DNA from: Microbacterium sp. 10M-3C3
GTDB lineage: Bacteria > Actinomycetota > Actinomycetes > Actinomycetales > Microbacteriaceae
Direction of reading: 5' to 3'
NCBI RefSeq assembly: GCF_003931875.1
Contig: NZ_CP034245.1
Location: 1,364,001-1,428,000 of the forward strand
DNA: 64,000 nucleotides
Shown here one piece after another: positions 45,874 through 56,312 of this stretch. A program made the position numbers and the translations under genes. Numbering within the stretch: position 1 is the first letter of the stretch; the number at the start of each line of letters is the position of its first letter. The notes below the pieces were generated by a model. The model made no database searches. It was not told the DNA's origin and saw only the letters and a program-made list of their open reading frames with translations.

Positions 45874-46344
45874 GTGAACGTGATTCGCTTGCACACGCGT
45901 CTGACCCCCGGGGTGCGCCGACTTCTGCTGGCCGCTCCGATCGCCCTGGCGATCATCACCGGGCTGCTGTCCATGCACGTCCTGACCGGTTCCCACCAGC
46001 CCGCCCTGGCATCAGAGACCAGCGCGATGAGCACGCACAGCCAGGTCGGCTCCGCGCCAGCCGCCGCCGACGATACGCCGATGACCGCAGCTGCGGCGGA
46101 GGGCGCTGGGGGGCATTGCCAGGACGGGTGCGGCAGCCCTGCGGGGATGCCGGATCACTCGATGCTGATGATGGTGTGTGTGCTGGCGCTGCTGGCCGCG
46201 GTGATCGTCCTGCTCGCCCCGACGTTCCGTGCCCTTCTCACATACGCCGTCGCCCGCTCGCGCTCCCATACCCGGACGCTGCTGGCCGGATTGCCGCATC
46301 CCCGCCCGCCTTCACTGCTTGTCCTGTCCATCAGTCGCACCTGA
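45874..46344 (+). CDS. DUF6153-type small membrane protein, rightward copy
   Basis: 156 residues: TM1 (LLLAAPIALAIITGLLSMHV), a His/Met-containing loop with HCQDGCGSPAGMPDHSMLMM, TM2 and the same final VLSISRT as the leftward paralogue. GTG start with AAGGAGG six bases upstream. The Cys/His/Met loop suggests extracytoplasmic copper binding; this is inferred. First gene of the rightward unit. Confidence 0.75.
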   Translation: MNVIRLHTRLTPGVRRLLLAAPIALAIITGLLSMHVLTGSHQPALASETSAMSTHSQVGSAPAAADDTPMTAAAAEGAGGHCQDGCGSPAGMPDHSMLMMVCVLALLAAVIVLLAPTFRALLTYAVARSRSHTRTLLAGLPHPRPPSLLVLSISRT

Positions 46345-46355
46345 TTCCGCCTGAA

Positions 46356-46379
46356 CCCCGGCGACCCTCGCCGCCGGGG
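46356..46379 (+). terminator. Weak hairpin after the rightward DUF6153 gene
   Basis: Eight-pair stem CCCCGGCG/CGCCGGGG with an eight-base loop 12 bases after the stop. No U tract, so more likely an attenuator or mRNA-stabilising structure. Confidence 0.4.
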
Positions 46380-46448
46380 ATGCTGCACTCTGCCCTCCCG
46401 GGCACCGAATCAGACCCTCACCGACTGAATAGATAAGGACAACCCCTG

Positions 46449-47063
46449 ATGCGTTTTCGTACTCTCACGCTGACCGCCGGCGCCCTGGCCACCGTGGTTG
46501 TGCTCGCCGGCTGCGCCCCGACCGACGGCACCATGCCCGGCATGGACCACGGGCCTGGGGGGATGACCAGCACCGCCCCGTCCCAGTCCGCCGCGGCGTT
46601 CAACGCCGCGGACGAGATGTTCGTGACGATGATGATCCCGCACCACCAGCAGGCCATCGCGATGGCCGATCAGATCCTCGCGAAAGACGGCATCGACGAG
46701 CGGGTCGTCTCCCTCGCCGAGCAGATCAAGGCCGCACAGGACCCGGAGATCCAGACCATGAAGGGCTGGCTGGAGGAGTGGGGCGTCCCGTACGACGACT
46801 CCATGTCCGGTATGGACGGCATGGACATGGGCGACGGGATGATGTCGGAGGACGACATGGCCGCTCTGGATGCCGCGACCGGGGTCGAGGCGACCCGACT
46901 GTTCCTGAACGGCATGATCGCTCACCACCAGGGCGCCGTGACGATGGCGCAGTCGGTGCTCACCGACGGGCAGAACACGGACGTGGCCGCCCTCGCGCAG
47001 CAGATCATCGACGGGCAAACCGCCGAGATCACCACGATGCAGGACATCCTCGCCAGCCTCTGA
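46449..47063 (+). CDS. DUF305 copper-binding-type lipoprotein
   Basis: 204 residues: lipobox VVLAGC, a Met/Gly/His-rich segment, then the ferritin-like DUF305 bundle with two MMIPHHQQAIAMA / MIAHHQGAVTMA repeats. A second Met-rich stretch (MSGMDGMDMGDGMM) lies between. Common in copper and heavy-metal clusters; probably binds copper outside the membrane. Confidence 0.9.
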   Translation: MRFRTLTLTAGALATVVVLAGCAPTDGTMPGMDHGPGGMTSTAPSQSAAAFNAADEMFVTMMIPHHQQAIAMADQILAKDGIDERVVSLAEQIKAAQDPEIQTMKGWLEEWGVPYDDSMSGMDGMDMGDGMMSEDDMAALDAATGVEATRLFLNGMIAHHQGAVTMAQSVLTDGQNTDVAALAQQIIDGQTAEITTMQDILASL

Positions 47064-47072
47064 CCCGGTACC

Positions 47073-47115
47073 CCTCGGACGGGACCCGCGCTCCCGATGC
47101 CGGTCCCGTCCGAGG
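47073..47115 (+). terminator. Strong hairpin between DUF305 and the beta-propeller gene
   Basis: Perfect 14-pair stem CCTCGGACGGGACC and its complement with a 15-base loop, nine bases after the stop. No U run follows, so partial termination or processing may set the DUF305 to downstream gene ratio. Confidence 0.55.
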
Positions 47116-47180
47116 CCCCACCCTCGACCCCTGTGCGGTCACCGGTATCCGGCGTACCCGCACGGAAAGGCCCTCCGCCC

Positions 47181-48041
47181 ATGATTCCCCCTGCCACCCG
47201 AAGAGTCGCGATCACGGCCACCGTCACCGTCGCGCTGCTGCTCACGGGCTGCAGCACCACCCCTGCGGAGCCCGATGCCCCCGCGAGCACCGCGGCCGGG
47301 CTCGGGCATGTGCACGGCATCGTCGACGCCGGTGACGGCACCGTGCTGCTCGGCACCCACACCGGCCTGTACACGCTGGGCGAGGACGGCACCGTCACCG
47401 GCCCGGTCGGTGGCATCGACCTGGACGCGATGGGACTGACCGCCACCGGTGACACCCTCTACGCGTCCGGGCACCCCGGCCCGTCCACCCCGGCGGAGCT
47501 CGGCGCCCCCAACCTCGGCATCATCCGCAGCCTCGACGCCGGCGCCTCGTGGGAACCGGTCGCGTTCACCGGGGAAGAAGACTTCCACGTCCTCACCGTC
47601 ACCGGCGACGGCACCCTGTACGGGATCGGATCCTCCCGCCCGCTGCTGCGCACCAGCGGTGACGGCGGGCAGACTTGGGCGGACGGTGCCCAGCTGCCCG
47701 CCGTCGACCTGGCCGCCGCGACCGACGGCACCCTGTACGCCGCCACCCAGGACGGGCTGCAGCACAGCACCGATGGTGGCGCCACCTTCACCCCGGCCCC
47801 GGACGCGCCGGTGCTGTACATGGTGGAGACCGACCCAACCGGTGGGGTGGTCGGAGTGGACACCGACGGGACGTTGCGGCGCCTAGTCGGCACCGGCTGG
47901 GAGAACGTCGGCACCACCACGGGAACCGTCCAAGCCCTCGGGGTCACGACGGACGGTGCAATCGTCCTGGTCGATGACCGTGGCGTGGTCTGGATCCGCG
48001 ACACCACCGCCACCGTCCTCATCCCGGCGGCAACACCATAA
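47181..48041 (+). CDS. Beta-propeller lipoprotein (F510_1955/sortilin-like)
   Basis: 286 residues: lipobox LLLTGC, then repeated blades with BNR/sortilin-type boxes ([33 protein letters not shown]). GHVHGI near the N-terminus is typical of this family, which accompanies DUF305 and copper genes in Actinobacteria. Exact role unknown. ATG at 47181 is chosen because the signal peptide starts there. Confidence 0.8.
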   Translation: MIPPATRRVAITATVTVALLLTGCSTTPAEPDAPASTAAGLGHVHGIVDAGDGTVLLGTHTGLYTLGEDGTVTGPVGGIDLDAMGLTATGDTLYASGHPGPSTPAELGAPNLGIIRSLDAGASWEPVAFTGEEDFHVLTVTGDGTLYGIGSSRPLLRTSGDGGQTWADGAQLPAVDLAAATDGTLYAATQDGLQHSTDGGATFTPAPDAPVLYMVETDPTGGVVGVDTDGTLRRLVGTGWENVGTTTGTVQALGVTTDGAIVLVDDRGVVWIRDTTATVLIPAATP

Positions 48042-48099
48042 CCACCGTCATTCGCACCTGGCGCGACCCGAGCGGCCGCGGATCGGAAGGAGACCGACC

Positions 48100-50553
48100 A
48101 TGACCCCCACACCAGCAGCCCCGGCGTGGGCGCACCGCACCACCGATGCCACCGCCGAGCAGTTGGCGGAGGTGGATGCGTGGTGGCGGGCGGCGAACTA
48201 TCTGAGCATCGGGCAGATCTACCTGCAAGGTAACCCGCTGCTGCGCCACCGCCTCAGCCGGGAGGACATCAAGCCGCGGCTGCTCGGCCATTGGGGCACC
48301 ACCCCGGGCCTGAACTTCCTCTACGCCCACCTGAACCGCGCCATCCGCGACCGCGACCTGAACACCCTGTACGTGACCGGGCCCGGGCACGGCGGACCGG
48401 GCATGGTCGCCAACGCCTACCTGGACGGCACCTACACCGAACGCTACCCGGGCATCGACCGCACCGAAGAGGGGCTGCGGGCGCTGTTCCGCCAGTTCTC
48501 CTTCCCGGGCGGGATCCCCTCGCACGCCTCCCCGGAAACGCCGGGGTCGATCAACGAGGGCGGCGAGCTGGGCTACTCCCTCGTGCACGCCTACGGGGCG
48601 GCGTTCGACAACCCCGACCTGCTGGTCGCCTGCGTGATCGGCGACGGTGAGGCCGAGACCGGGCCGTTGGCGACCGCGTGGCACGGCAACAAGTTCCTCA
48701 ACCCCGCCGCCGATGGGGTGGTGCTGCCGATCCTGCATCTGAACGGGTACAAGATCGCCAACCCGACCGTGCTGTCCCGCATCCCCGAGGAGGAGCTGGT
48801 CGCGCTGCTGCGCGGCTACGGCCACGACCCCCACGTCGTCACGGTCGGCTTCGACGACGAGACCCCGGCCGAGTCCCACGCGACGTTCGCGGCGGTGCTG
48901 GATACGGTGCTGGATGAGATCGCGGAAATCAAGGCCGCCGCGGCGGCCGGGACGTTGGAGGGGCGGCCGGCGTGGCCGGCGATCGTGCTGCGCAGCCCGA
49001 AGGGGTGGACCTGCCCGAAGATCATCGACGGTCTGCCGGTGGAGGGCACCTGGCGGGCCCACCAGGTGCCGCTCCCCGAGGTCCGCGACAATCCCGAGCA
49101 CCTGCGGATCCTCGAGGACTGGCTGGCGTCCTACCGTCCGCACGGGCTGTTCGACGTGATCGGCGCCCCACGCCCGACCACGGTCGCGATCGCCCCGGAT
49201 GGGGATCGGCGGATGAGCGCGAACCCGGCCGGCAACGGCGGACAACTCACGATCCCGCTGCGGCTCCCGGACTTCCGCGAGCACGCCCACCACGTCGACC
49301 CCGCCGCGCGCGGGGCGTTGACCGGCGAAGCGACCCGGACTTTGGGGGATTGGCTGGCGGGGGTGATCCGGGACAACCCGGACAACTTCCGCATCTTCGG
49401 CCCGGACGAGACCGCCTCCAACCGGCTCGCCCCACCCGTCTACTCGGTTACCGGCAAGCAGTGGAACGCGGCCGTGGAGCCCGTCGACGAGCACCTGGCC
49501 CCGACCGGGCGGGTGATGGAGGTGCTCAGCGAGCACCAGTGCCAGGGCTGGCTCGAGGGCTACGTCCTGACCGGCCGGCACGGCCTGTTCAACTGCTACG
49601 AGGCATTCACCCACATCGTCGACTCCATGTTCAACCAGCACGCCAAATGGCTCGAAGCGGCCCGGGAGGTGGCCTGGCGGGACCCGATCCCGAGCTTCAA
49701 CTACCTGCTCTCCAGCCACGTCTGGCGGCAGGACCACAACGGGTTCTCCCACCAGGACCCCGGGTTCATCGACCTCGCCCTGAACAAGAGCCCCGACATC
49801 GTCCGCGTCTACCTCCCGTTCGACGCGAACACGCTGCTGTCCACCTACGACCACTGCCTGCGCTCCACCGGGTACATCAACGTCGTCGTCGCCGGGAAGC
49901 AGCCCGCCCCGCAGTGGCTCACGATGGACGAGGCGATCGAGCACTGCACCCGCGGGCTGGGCATCCTGCCGTGGGCGGGCACCGAAACCGAAGGCACCGA
50001 GCCGGATGTGGTGCTCGCCGCCGCCGGCGACGTCCCCACCCTCGAAACCCTCGCCGCTGCGGCGCTGCTGCGCGAGCACATCCCCGACCTGAAGGTGCGG
50101 GTGGTGAACGTGGTCGACCTGACCCGGCTGCAATCCGAGGACCAGCACCCGCACGGTCTCCCGGACCGGGAGTTCGATGCGATCTTCACCCCCGACAAGC
50201 CGGTGATCTTCGCCTACCACGGCTACCCGTGGCTGATCCACCGTCTCACCTACAAGCGCGCCGGGCACCAGAACCTGCATGTGCACGGCTTCCAGGAGCG
50301 GGGCACCACCACGACCCCGTTCGACATGGTCATGCTCAACGACCTGGACCGGTACCGGCTCGCGATCGACGTCCTCGACCACGTTCCGGGCCTCGCCGCC
50401 CGCCGCGCGGAGCTGCGGCAGGAACTGCAGGACGCGCGCCTGCATGCCCGCGCCCACACCCGTGAGCACGGCACCGACATTCCAGCCGTCGCCGACTGGC
50501 ACTGGCCCCACCCCGACACCACCGACCCCGCCATCGGGAAGGAACCGAAATGA
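48100..50553 (+). CDS. xfp: Phosphoketolase (xylulose-5-P/fructose-6-P)
   Basis: 817 residues, normal length. ThDP enzyme cleaving xylulose 5-P or fructose 6-P with phosphate to acetyl phosphate plus glyceraldehyde 3-P or erythrose 4-P. Signatures: [27 protein letters not shown] and [21 protein letters not shown] follows GGAAGGAGA. Its stop overlaps the copper ATPase start (ATGA), so it is co-translated with copper efflux genes, an unusual setting. Confidence 0.95.
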   Translation: MTPTPAAPAWAHRTTDATAEQLAEVDAWWRAANYLSIGQIYLQGNPLLRHRLSREDIKPRLLGHWGTTPGLNFLYAHLNRAIRDRDLNTLYVTGPGHGGPGMVANAYLDGTYTERYPGIDRTEEGLRALFRQFSFPGGIPSHASPETPGSINEGGELGYSLVHAYGAAFDNPDLLVACVIGDGEAETGPLATAWHGNKFLNPAADGVVLPILHLNGYKIANPTVLSRIPEEELVALLRGYGHDPHVVTVGFDDETPAESHATFAAVLDTVLDEIAEIKAAAAAGTLEGRPAWPAIVLRSPKGWTCPKIIDGLPVEGTWRAHQVPLPEVRDNPEHLRILEDWLASYRPHGLFDVIGAPRPTTVAIAPDGDRRMSANPAGNGGQLTIPLRLPDFREHAHHVDPAARGALTGEATRTLGDWLAGVIRDNPDNFRIFGPDETASNRLAPPVYSVTGKQWNAAVEPVDEHLAPTGRVMEVLSEHQCQGWLEGYVLTGRHGLFNCYEAFTHIVDSMFNQHAKWLEAAREVAWRDPIPSFNYLLSSHVWRQDHNGFSHQDPGFIDLALNKSPDIVRVYLPFDANTLLSTYDHCLRSTGYINVVVAGKQPAPQWLTMDEAIEHCTRGLGILPWAGTETEGTEPDVVLAAAGDVPTLETLAAAALLREHIPDLKVRVVNVVDLTRLQSEDQHPHGLPDREFDAIFTPDKPVIFAYHGYPWLIHRLTYKRAGHQNLHVHGFQERGTTTTPFDMVMLNDLDRYRLAIDVLDHVPGLAARRAELRQELQDARLHARAHTREHGTDIPAVADWHWPHPDTTDPAIGKEPK

Positions 50554-53057
50554 GTGACACCAGAACCGTGACCTTGCAGGTGGGCGGCATGATCCGCGCG
50601 ACCTCTAAGAACGTCACCGAAGCCCACCTGGGCCGCCAGCCCGGGGTGATCGCCGTCGACGCGAACCCGGTCTCGCAGACCGCGACCGTCACCTACGACC
50701 CCGAGACCACCTCGGTCGCGCACCTGCAGCAATGGGTCATCGACTGCGGTTACCACTGCGCCGGCCAGTCCGTCCCCGACCACATCTGCGACCCCGCGCA
50801 CGACCCGCAGGCCCACCCTGCCCAGGCCGGACCCGACGAGCACGCCGACCACGGTGCGCACGCCGGAGACGCTGCGCACGCAGGGCACGATGCGCACGCC
50901 GATGCCGACCAATCCGAGGCGCATCAGCACCACGACGGGGCCGCCGTCGCCGGCGGGCACGATCACGGTGGGAGTGCGGTGGCGGGCCATAGCGCGCAGG
51001 ACATGATGGGTCACGGCGGGCATCACGGCGGCATGTCGATGGCGTCGATGATCCGCGACATGCGCAACCGGTTCCTGGTCGCGTTGATCTTGTCGATCCC
51101 GATCACCTTGTGGTCTCCGATCGGGCGGGAGGTGATCGGATTCGAGGTGCCGGCCCCGTTCGGGCTGCGGGACGACGTGTTCATGCTGATCCTGTCGCTG
51201 CCGGTGATCTTCTACTCGGCGTGGATCTTCTTCGACGGCGCCTACCGAGCGCTGCGGGCGAAGACCCTGGACATGATGGTGCTCGTCGCGGTCGGAGTCG
51301 GTGCCGGCTGGCTCTACAGCCTGATCATCACCCTGACCGGCGGCGGCGAGGTGTTCTACGAGGCCGCGACCGTGCTGGCCACCTTCGTGCTCCTGGGCCA
51401 TTGGGTGGAGATGCGGGCCCGCGGCGGGGCGAACGACGCGATCCGCCGACTGCTGGAGCTCGCGCCGGCCCGCGCCGTCGTGCTCCGCGACGGCAATGAG
51501 GTCGAGATCCCCACCTCCGACGTCGTCCCGGGCGATCTGATGCTGATCCGCCCCGGCGCGAAAGTCCCCACCGACGGCACCGTCGAGGAGGGCGAATCCG
51601 AGGTCGACGAGTCGATGGTCACCGGCGAATCCATGCCGGTAGACAAGGCCCCCGGCGCCGAGGTGATCGGCGCGACCGTGAACACCGTCGGCACCCTGCG
51701 GGTGCGGGCCACGAAGGTCGGCGCCGACACCGCGCTGGCGCAGATCGTGAAGCTCGTGCAGGAGGCGCAGAACTCCAAAGCCCCCGGCCAGCGCCTCGCC
51801 GACCGGGCCGCGTTCTGGCTGGTCCTGGTGGCCCTGATCGGTGGCACCCTCACCTTCCTGGTGTGGTTCCTCGCCGGGGCTGAACTGCCGATGGCGATCC
51901 TGTTCGCCATCACCGTCGTCGTCATCACCTGCCCCGACGCGCTCGGCCTCGCCACCCCGACGGCGATCATGGTCGGCACCGGGCTCGGTGCCAAGCGCGG
52001 GGTGCTGTTCAAGAACGCCTCCGGGATCGAGACCTCCGCCCACATCGACACGGTGGTGCTGGACAAGACCGGCACTCTTACCAAGGGGGAACCGGAGGTC
52101 ACCGATTACCTCCCGGTCGGGATGGACGACCTCGAGCTGCTCTCCCTCGCCGCCGCACTCGAGCGGGAGTCCGAGCATCCGCTGGCCAAAGCGATCGTGC
52201 AGTACGCCGACCGCCGGGACATCCCCCGCCGCACCGCGACCGCCTTCCGCAACGTGACCGGCCAAGGCGCGACCGCCACCGTCGACGGCAAGCAGGTCGT
52301 GCTCGGCAACGCCCGCCTGATGGCCGCCGAAGGCATCGACATCTCCCCGGTCGCCGCGCAGCAGCAGGCCCTCGCCGACGGCGGACGCACCGCGATCATG
52401 TTCGCCGTCGACGGGCAGATCGCCGGCGTCATCGCCCTGGCCGACGCGCCGCGCGACACCGCCAAAGCCGCCATCGACGCCCTCCACGAACAGGGCATCG
52501 AGGTGGCCATGCTCACCGGCGACAACAAACCCACCGCCGACCGCATCGCCGCACTGCTGGGCATCGACACCGTGATCGCCGACGTGCTCCCCGAAGACAA
52601 ATCCGCCAAGATCGCCGAGCTGCAGAAAACGGGCAAGAAGGTTGCGATGGTCGGCGACGGCGTCAACGACGCCCCCGCGCTGGCCCAAGCCGACCTCGGC
52701 ATCGCGATCGGCGCCGGCACCGACGTCGCGATCGAGACCGCCGACGTCGTCCTGATGCGCTCCGACCCGCTGGACGTGGCCATCGCGCTCAAGATCGGCA
52801 AGGGCACGCTGCGGAAGATGCGGCAGAACCTCGGCTGGGCCGTCGGCTACAACGCGATCGCCCTCCCGATCGCCGCCGGCGTGTTCTACCCCGCGTTCGG
52901 GATCATGCTCACCCCCGAGATCGCGGCGATCAGCATGTCCGGCTCCTCCGTCATCGTCGCCGTCAACGCCCTCCTCCTCAAGCGACTGCGGCTCCCGGCA
53001 CAACCCAGCGCAAGCGCCGCGCCAACCGCTGTGCTCGCGAACGAGGTGCAGCCGTGA
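50550..53057 (+). CDS. P1B-type copper ATPase, CopB-like, with CPD motif
   Basis: 835 residues: a degenerate N-terminal HMA fold ([10 protein letters not shown], no CxxC), a His/Asp/Met-rich segment of about 100 residues (from [14 protein letters not shown] to GHHGGMSM), eight transmembrane helices, TGES, CPD at 461-463 in place of CPC or CPH, DKTGT at 505-509, SEHPLA and GDGVND. His-rich N-terminus is CopB-like. Substrate probably copper, from the context; the CPD motif leaves some doubt. Confidence 0.9.
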   Translation: MSDTRTVTLQVGGMIRATSKNVTEAHLGRQPGVIAVDANPVSQTATVTYDPETTSVAHLQQWVIDCGYHCAGQSVPDHICDPAHDPQAHPAQAGPDEHADHGAHAGDAAHAGHDAHADADQSEAHQHHDGAAVAGGHDHGGSAVAGHSAQDMMGHGGHHGGMSMASMIRDMRNRFLVALILSIPITLWSPIGREVIGFEVPAPFGLRDDVFMLILSLPVIFYSAWIFFDGAYRALRAKTLDMMVLVAVGVGAGWLYSLIITLTGGGEVFYEAATVLATFVLLGHWVEMRARGGANDAIRRLLELAPARAVVLRDGNEVEIPTSDVVPGDLMLIRPGAKVPTDGTVEEGESEVDESMVTGESMPVDKAPGAEVIGATVNTVGTLRVRATKVGADTALAQIVKLVQEAQNSKAPGQRLADRAAFWLVLVALIGGTLTFLVWFLAGAELPMAILFAITVVVITCPDALGLATPTAIMVGTGLGAKRGVLFKNASGIETSAHIDTVVLDKTGTLTKGEPEVTDYLPVGMDDLELLSLAAALERESEHPLAKAIVQYADRRDIPRRTATAFRNVTGQGATATVDGKQVVLGNARLMAAEGIDISPVAAQQQALADGGRTAIMFAVDGQIAGVIALADAPRDTAKAAIDALHEQGIEVAMLTGDNKPTADRIAALLGIDTVIADVLPEDKSAKIAELQKTGKKVAMVGDGVNDAPALAQADLGIAIGAGTDVAIETADVVLMRSDPLDVAIALKIGKGTLRKMRQNLGWAVGYNAIALPIAAGVFYPAFGIMLTPEIAAISMSGSSVIVAVNALLLKRLRLPAQPSASAAPTAVLANEVQP

Positions 53058-54574
53058 GCACGAGTCGTCCTGTGCTCAGCGCGTCCCTCACCCGCCGCGG
53101 CTTCCTCGGCGTCAGCGTCGGCGCGCTCGCCACTGTCGCCCTAGCGTCCTGCGCGCCGGCAGCGACTTGGGTGCAACCGGACGGCACCGCGGTGAAGGAT
53201 GCGGAGCGGCGACGTGGCGGCACCGGCAAGGTCACCACCGCGACCCTTGCCGCCGCCCCGCTCGTGCTGGACCTGGCCGGCAAGACAGCGGCCACCTGGG
53301 CGTTCGGCTCCACCCCGGCGCCCGTCATCCGCCTCGGCGCCGGAGACACCCTCCAGGCCACCGTCCGCAACCAGCTCGACACCGACACCTCCGTGCACTG
53401 GCACGGGATCGCGCTGCGCAACGACATGGACGGGGTGCCCCCCATCACGCAGAAGCCCATCGGCGCCGGCGCAGCCTTCGACTACGAGTTCATCGTCCCC
53501 GACCCTGGCACCTACTGGTTCCACCCCCACGTCGGCGTGCAACTGGACCGCGGCCTCTACGGCGCCCTGATCGTCGAGGACCCGGACGAACCGCTGGCCT
53601 ACGACGACGAATGGGTGATCATTCTCGACGACTGGCTCGACGGCGTCACCGCCAACCCCGACCAGGTACTCGAAGAACTCTCCGCCGGGATGGGCGACAT
53701 GGGCGGGATGGACGACATGTTCATGCGGATGGGCAACACGCTCATGGGCGCCACCTCCGACCTGCTCGGCGGCGATGCCGGCGATGTCTACTACCCCCTC
53801 TACCTCATCAACGGGAAGCCGGTCGACGACCCCACCCAGTTCACCGGCAAGCCCGGCAATCGAGTCCGATTGAGGATCATCAACGCCGGCAGCGACACCG
53901 CGTTCCGTCTCGCAGTCGGCGGCCACGGGTTGACCATCACCCACAGCGACGGGTTCCCCGTGACCCCGGTGGAGGTCGACAGCATCCTGATCGGGATGGG
54001 CGAACGCTACGACGCGACCATCACCCTGGGCGACGGGGCGTTCCCGCTCATCGCTCAAGCCGAGGGAAAGCGAGCTCGCGGATTCGCGGTCATCCGCACC
54101 GGCGCCGCGGCCGCAGCCCCGGCGGCCGACGTGAGCATCCCAGAGCTGACCAGCAGCCGAGTCGGGACCGCGCAGTTGCTGGCCGCCGACAGCCGTGCGG
54201 CGCTGTCCTCCCGGCAGCCCGACAGGTCCATCGCGATCGCCCTCACCGGAGGGATGGCCGACTACGACTGGGGCATCGACGGGCGCCGGTTCGACATGAC
54301 CCAGCCCCTGAACGCAGCGCACGAGATCCGGGAAGGCGAACGCGTTCGGCTCACCATCACCAACGACACCGAGATGTGGCACCCGTTTCACCTGCACGGG
54401 CACACATACCAGCACCAGGGCGACGGCCCGCGGAAGGACACCTCAATCATCCTGCCGAAACAGACCCTCACCGTCGACTTCGACGCCGACAACCCCGGCC
54501 TCTGGATCGCGCACTGCCACAACGTCTACCACGCCGAAACCGGCATGACCACTGTCATCGGCTATCGGGCGTGA
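53054..54574 (+). CDS. Exported multicopper oxidase, CueO/CopA-type
   Basis: 506 residues: Tat signal TRRGFLGVSVGALATVALASC, whose final Cys suggests lipidation. Copper ligands are complete: HWHG, WFHPHVG, HPFHLHGH and HCHNVYHAETGM with the type-1 axial Met. A Met-rich stretch (MGDMGGMDDMFMRMGNTLMG, about residues 215-235) resembles the cuprous-oxidase lid. Oxidises Cu(I) outside the membrane. Start overlaps the ATPase stop (GTGA). Confidence 0.93.
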   Translation: MSTSRPVLSASLTRRGFLGVSVGALATVALASCAPAATWVQPDGTAVKDAERRRGGTGKVTTATLAAAPLVLDLAGKTAATWAFGSTPAPVIRLGAGDTLQATVRNQLDTDTSVHWHGIALRNDMDGVPPITQKPIGAGAAFDYEFIVPDPGTYWFHPHVGVQLDRGLYGALIVEDPDEPLAYDDEWVIILDDWLDGVTANPDQVLEELSAGMGDMGGMDDMFMRMGNTLMGATSDLLGGDAGDVYYPLYLINGKPVDDPTQFTGKPGNRVRLRIINAGSDTAFRLAVGGHGLTITHSDGFPVTPVEVDSILIGMGERYDATITLGDGAFPLIAQAEGKRARGFAVIRTGAAAAAPAADVSIPELTSSRVGTAQLLAADSRAALSSRQPDRSIAIALTGGMADYDWGIDGRRFDMTQPLNAAHEIREGERVRLTITNDTEMWHPFHLHGHTYQHQGDGPRKDTSIILPKQTLTVDFDADNPGLWIAHCHNVYHAETGMTTVIGYRA

Positions 54575-54692
54575 CCACGGCGCAACCTTCCAGGGGCCAC
54601 CCAGCTGGCCGCATCAATCAACGCGTGACGACGCCAGTGATCCGACGGGATGCGGCCGCACCCCTGCGGGATCTTGACGGCACCGGCGGCGG

Positions 54693-56051
54693 CTACGTTA
54701 TTGGTAGGCCGGCCGGGCCGCCGTTGTCGGCGGTGGAGAGCGCGGACCCACGGTTCACCCTGCCGAGAGCAAGTTCCGCGTCGTGTACGGCGCTCTGAGC
54801 CGCGACACGACCCGCGTGGTACTCACCGCGGCTCAACATTCCTGCCCCGTAGTCACGGGCGAGGTCTTCCATCCGCTCGCGTGCGGCCAAGATACGTCCC
54901 ATCGCCTCCGCGACCGCGCCGCCCGTCTCGGGAGTGTCGGCCGGGAGCGTGGTCGCGGCCAGCCGGGCGATCACCGCTTCCTTGACGACTGCTTCCAGAC
55001 CGGAGGCGCTGACCGACGGCCCGCCTCGCTCCGGATGCCCTGGCACGGGCATGCAGCGATAGTAGTTCCGCTTCGCGTCCGATGGTCCGAGCTTGGCCTT
55101 GCCCGCGACGAGCCCGGAGCCACACTTGCCGCACGTCGCGATCGCCGACAGCAGGTTGATCGAAGATGCGCCGACCCGGCGGTCAGGGTTGGAAAGCATC
55201 GCCCGGATACGGGTCGTCTCCTCCGGGGTGATGATCGCCGGCCAGTTCCCCGGCCCGAGGATCTCCCGCCCGTTCGGGGCGTCTCCACGCTTACGGCCCG
55301 GCTCATACGCCCGCTGTCCGCTGATCCGCGCGGAAACCAAGATCGACTTCACGGTGGTCGCGTGCCACACCCCGAGCGTCTTCCCCGTCCCCGCTTGCGG
55401 TGCAGGGACCCCCGACTCCTCGTTCAGCCATGACGTGATCGACCGCAGCGACTGACCAGCCAGGAACCTGTCGGCCATCTCTCGGACCACCGCGGCCTGC
55501 TCGGAAATCAGCACGCCGCCAGTGCCGTAGCCGAACTTGGCCGCGCCGCGCCAGTCACCGCGCTCGGCCTTCTGTCGGTTCGCGCGGCGGATACGGTCGG
55601 CCTTGTGCCCGGACTCGTAAGCGGCCATCGCAACGAGCTGGCGAGCCATCAGCCGGCCCTCGTGGGTAATCAGGTCAAACGCACCGCCCATGACCGCCTC
55701 GATACGGATTGGCTGCGTCTCCACGAGGTCGATCAAGTCCTCGAGCTCACGGGGCCGCCGGTACAGGCGGTCGACGTGCCACACCACGACCCGTGAGGGG
55801 CCGAGCTTGATCCGGGCGAGCATCCGCGCGAAGTCCGGCCGCTTCTTGTCCAAGTAGGCCGACGTGTCGTTGTCCATAAACACGTCGCCCTCGGCGACGT
55901 CCAAGCCCAGCCGGGCGCACAACGCGAGGCAGTCGTCCCGCTGCCGTTCGACGCCGGCTTCTTCCCCGGTGCGGTCCTCGCTGATCCGCAGATACACCAG
56001 CACCTGCTCCGTGATCGTCCCGGTGCTGCTCGTCGTTGCCCTAGAGAGCAT
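54693..56051 (-). CDS. Large serine recombinase (site-specific integrase)
   Basis: 452 residues: catalytic domain with nucleophile S24 in VLVYLRISEDRT, then VVVWHVDRLYRRPRELEDL, ARQLVAMAAYESGHKADR, the recombinase domain, zinc ribbon (CGKCGSGL ... YRCMP), coiled coil and short tail. Probably mobilises the island. ATG at 56051 overlaps the upstream small ORF by 11 bases; an in-frame ATG at 56090 is possible. Confidence 0.93.
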   Translation of the reverse strand: MLSRATTSSTGTITEQVLVYLRISEDRTGEEAGVERQRDDCLALCARLGLDVAEGDVFMDNDTSAYLDKKRPDFARMLARIKLGPSRVVVWHVDRLYRRPRELEDLIDLVETQPIRIEAVMGGAFDLITHEGRLMARQLVAMAAYESGHKADRIRRANRQKAERGDWRGAAKFGYGTGGVLISEQAAVVREMADRFLAGQSLRSITSWLNEESGVPAPQAGTGKTLGVWHATTVKSILVSARISGQRAYEPGRKRGDAPNGREILGPGNWPAIITPEETTRIRAMLSNPDRRVGASSINLLSAIATCGKCGSGLVAGKAKLGPSDAKRNYYRCMPVPGHPERGGPSVSASGLEAVVKEAVIARLAATTLPADTPETGGAVAEAMGRILAARERMEDLARDYGAGMLSRGEYHAGRVAAQSAVHDAELALGRVNRGSALSTADNGGPAGLPIT

Positions 56052-56301
56052 CACGATCAGCTCGATCGGAGCCCTGCTCCATCGACGCATCTAGCGCGAA
56101 CTGAGCCCGCGCCCGGAGCATCTCCCTTGAGGAGCGATCGACAGTCAGGCGGGTCGTCCGCAGCGTCGCCGCAACGACTAGGTTATTCTCGCGGCAGTAC
56201 CGCTCAATGTCTCGTCGCTGCGCCTCCGTGTCCCTGCCAACGTCTCGCACGCGGGCCACCCGCACGTACACCGCGACGTTCCTCTTGCGCTCGACATCCA
56301 T
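56041..56301 (-). CDS. Small resolvase-like protein without catalytic serine
   Basis: 86 residues resembling the first half of a serine-recombinase catalytic domain: VAVYVRVARVRDVGRD, EAQRRDIERYCRENNL. The residue aligned to the nucleophile serine (Y-x-R-x-S) is alanine. GGAGGTGATC sits six bases before ATG at 56301. Translationally coupled to the integrase. It could modulate the integrase, for example as a directionality factor, or be a remnant. Confidence 0.6.
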   Translation of the reverse strand: MDVERKRNVAVYVRVARVRDVGRDTEAQRRDIERYCRENNLVVAATLRTTRLTVDRSSREMLRARAQFALDASMEQGSDRADRDAL

Positions 56302-56312
56302 GCCGATCACCT

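Noticed and set aside
50820-51060. Repeat array in the His-rich segment of the copper ATPase
   Set aside because: The irregular GCGCACGCC-type repeats encode His/Ala/Asp residues in frame; no spacer structure, so not CRISPR or a DNA repeat element.
50250-53003. 917-codon minus-strand open frame
   Set aside because: Antisense to the copper ATPase; repetitive Gly/Asp/His/Arg composition without motifs.
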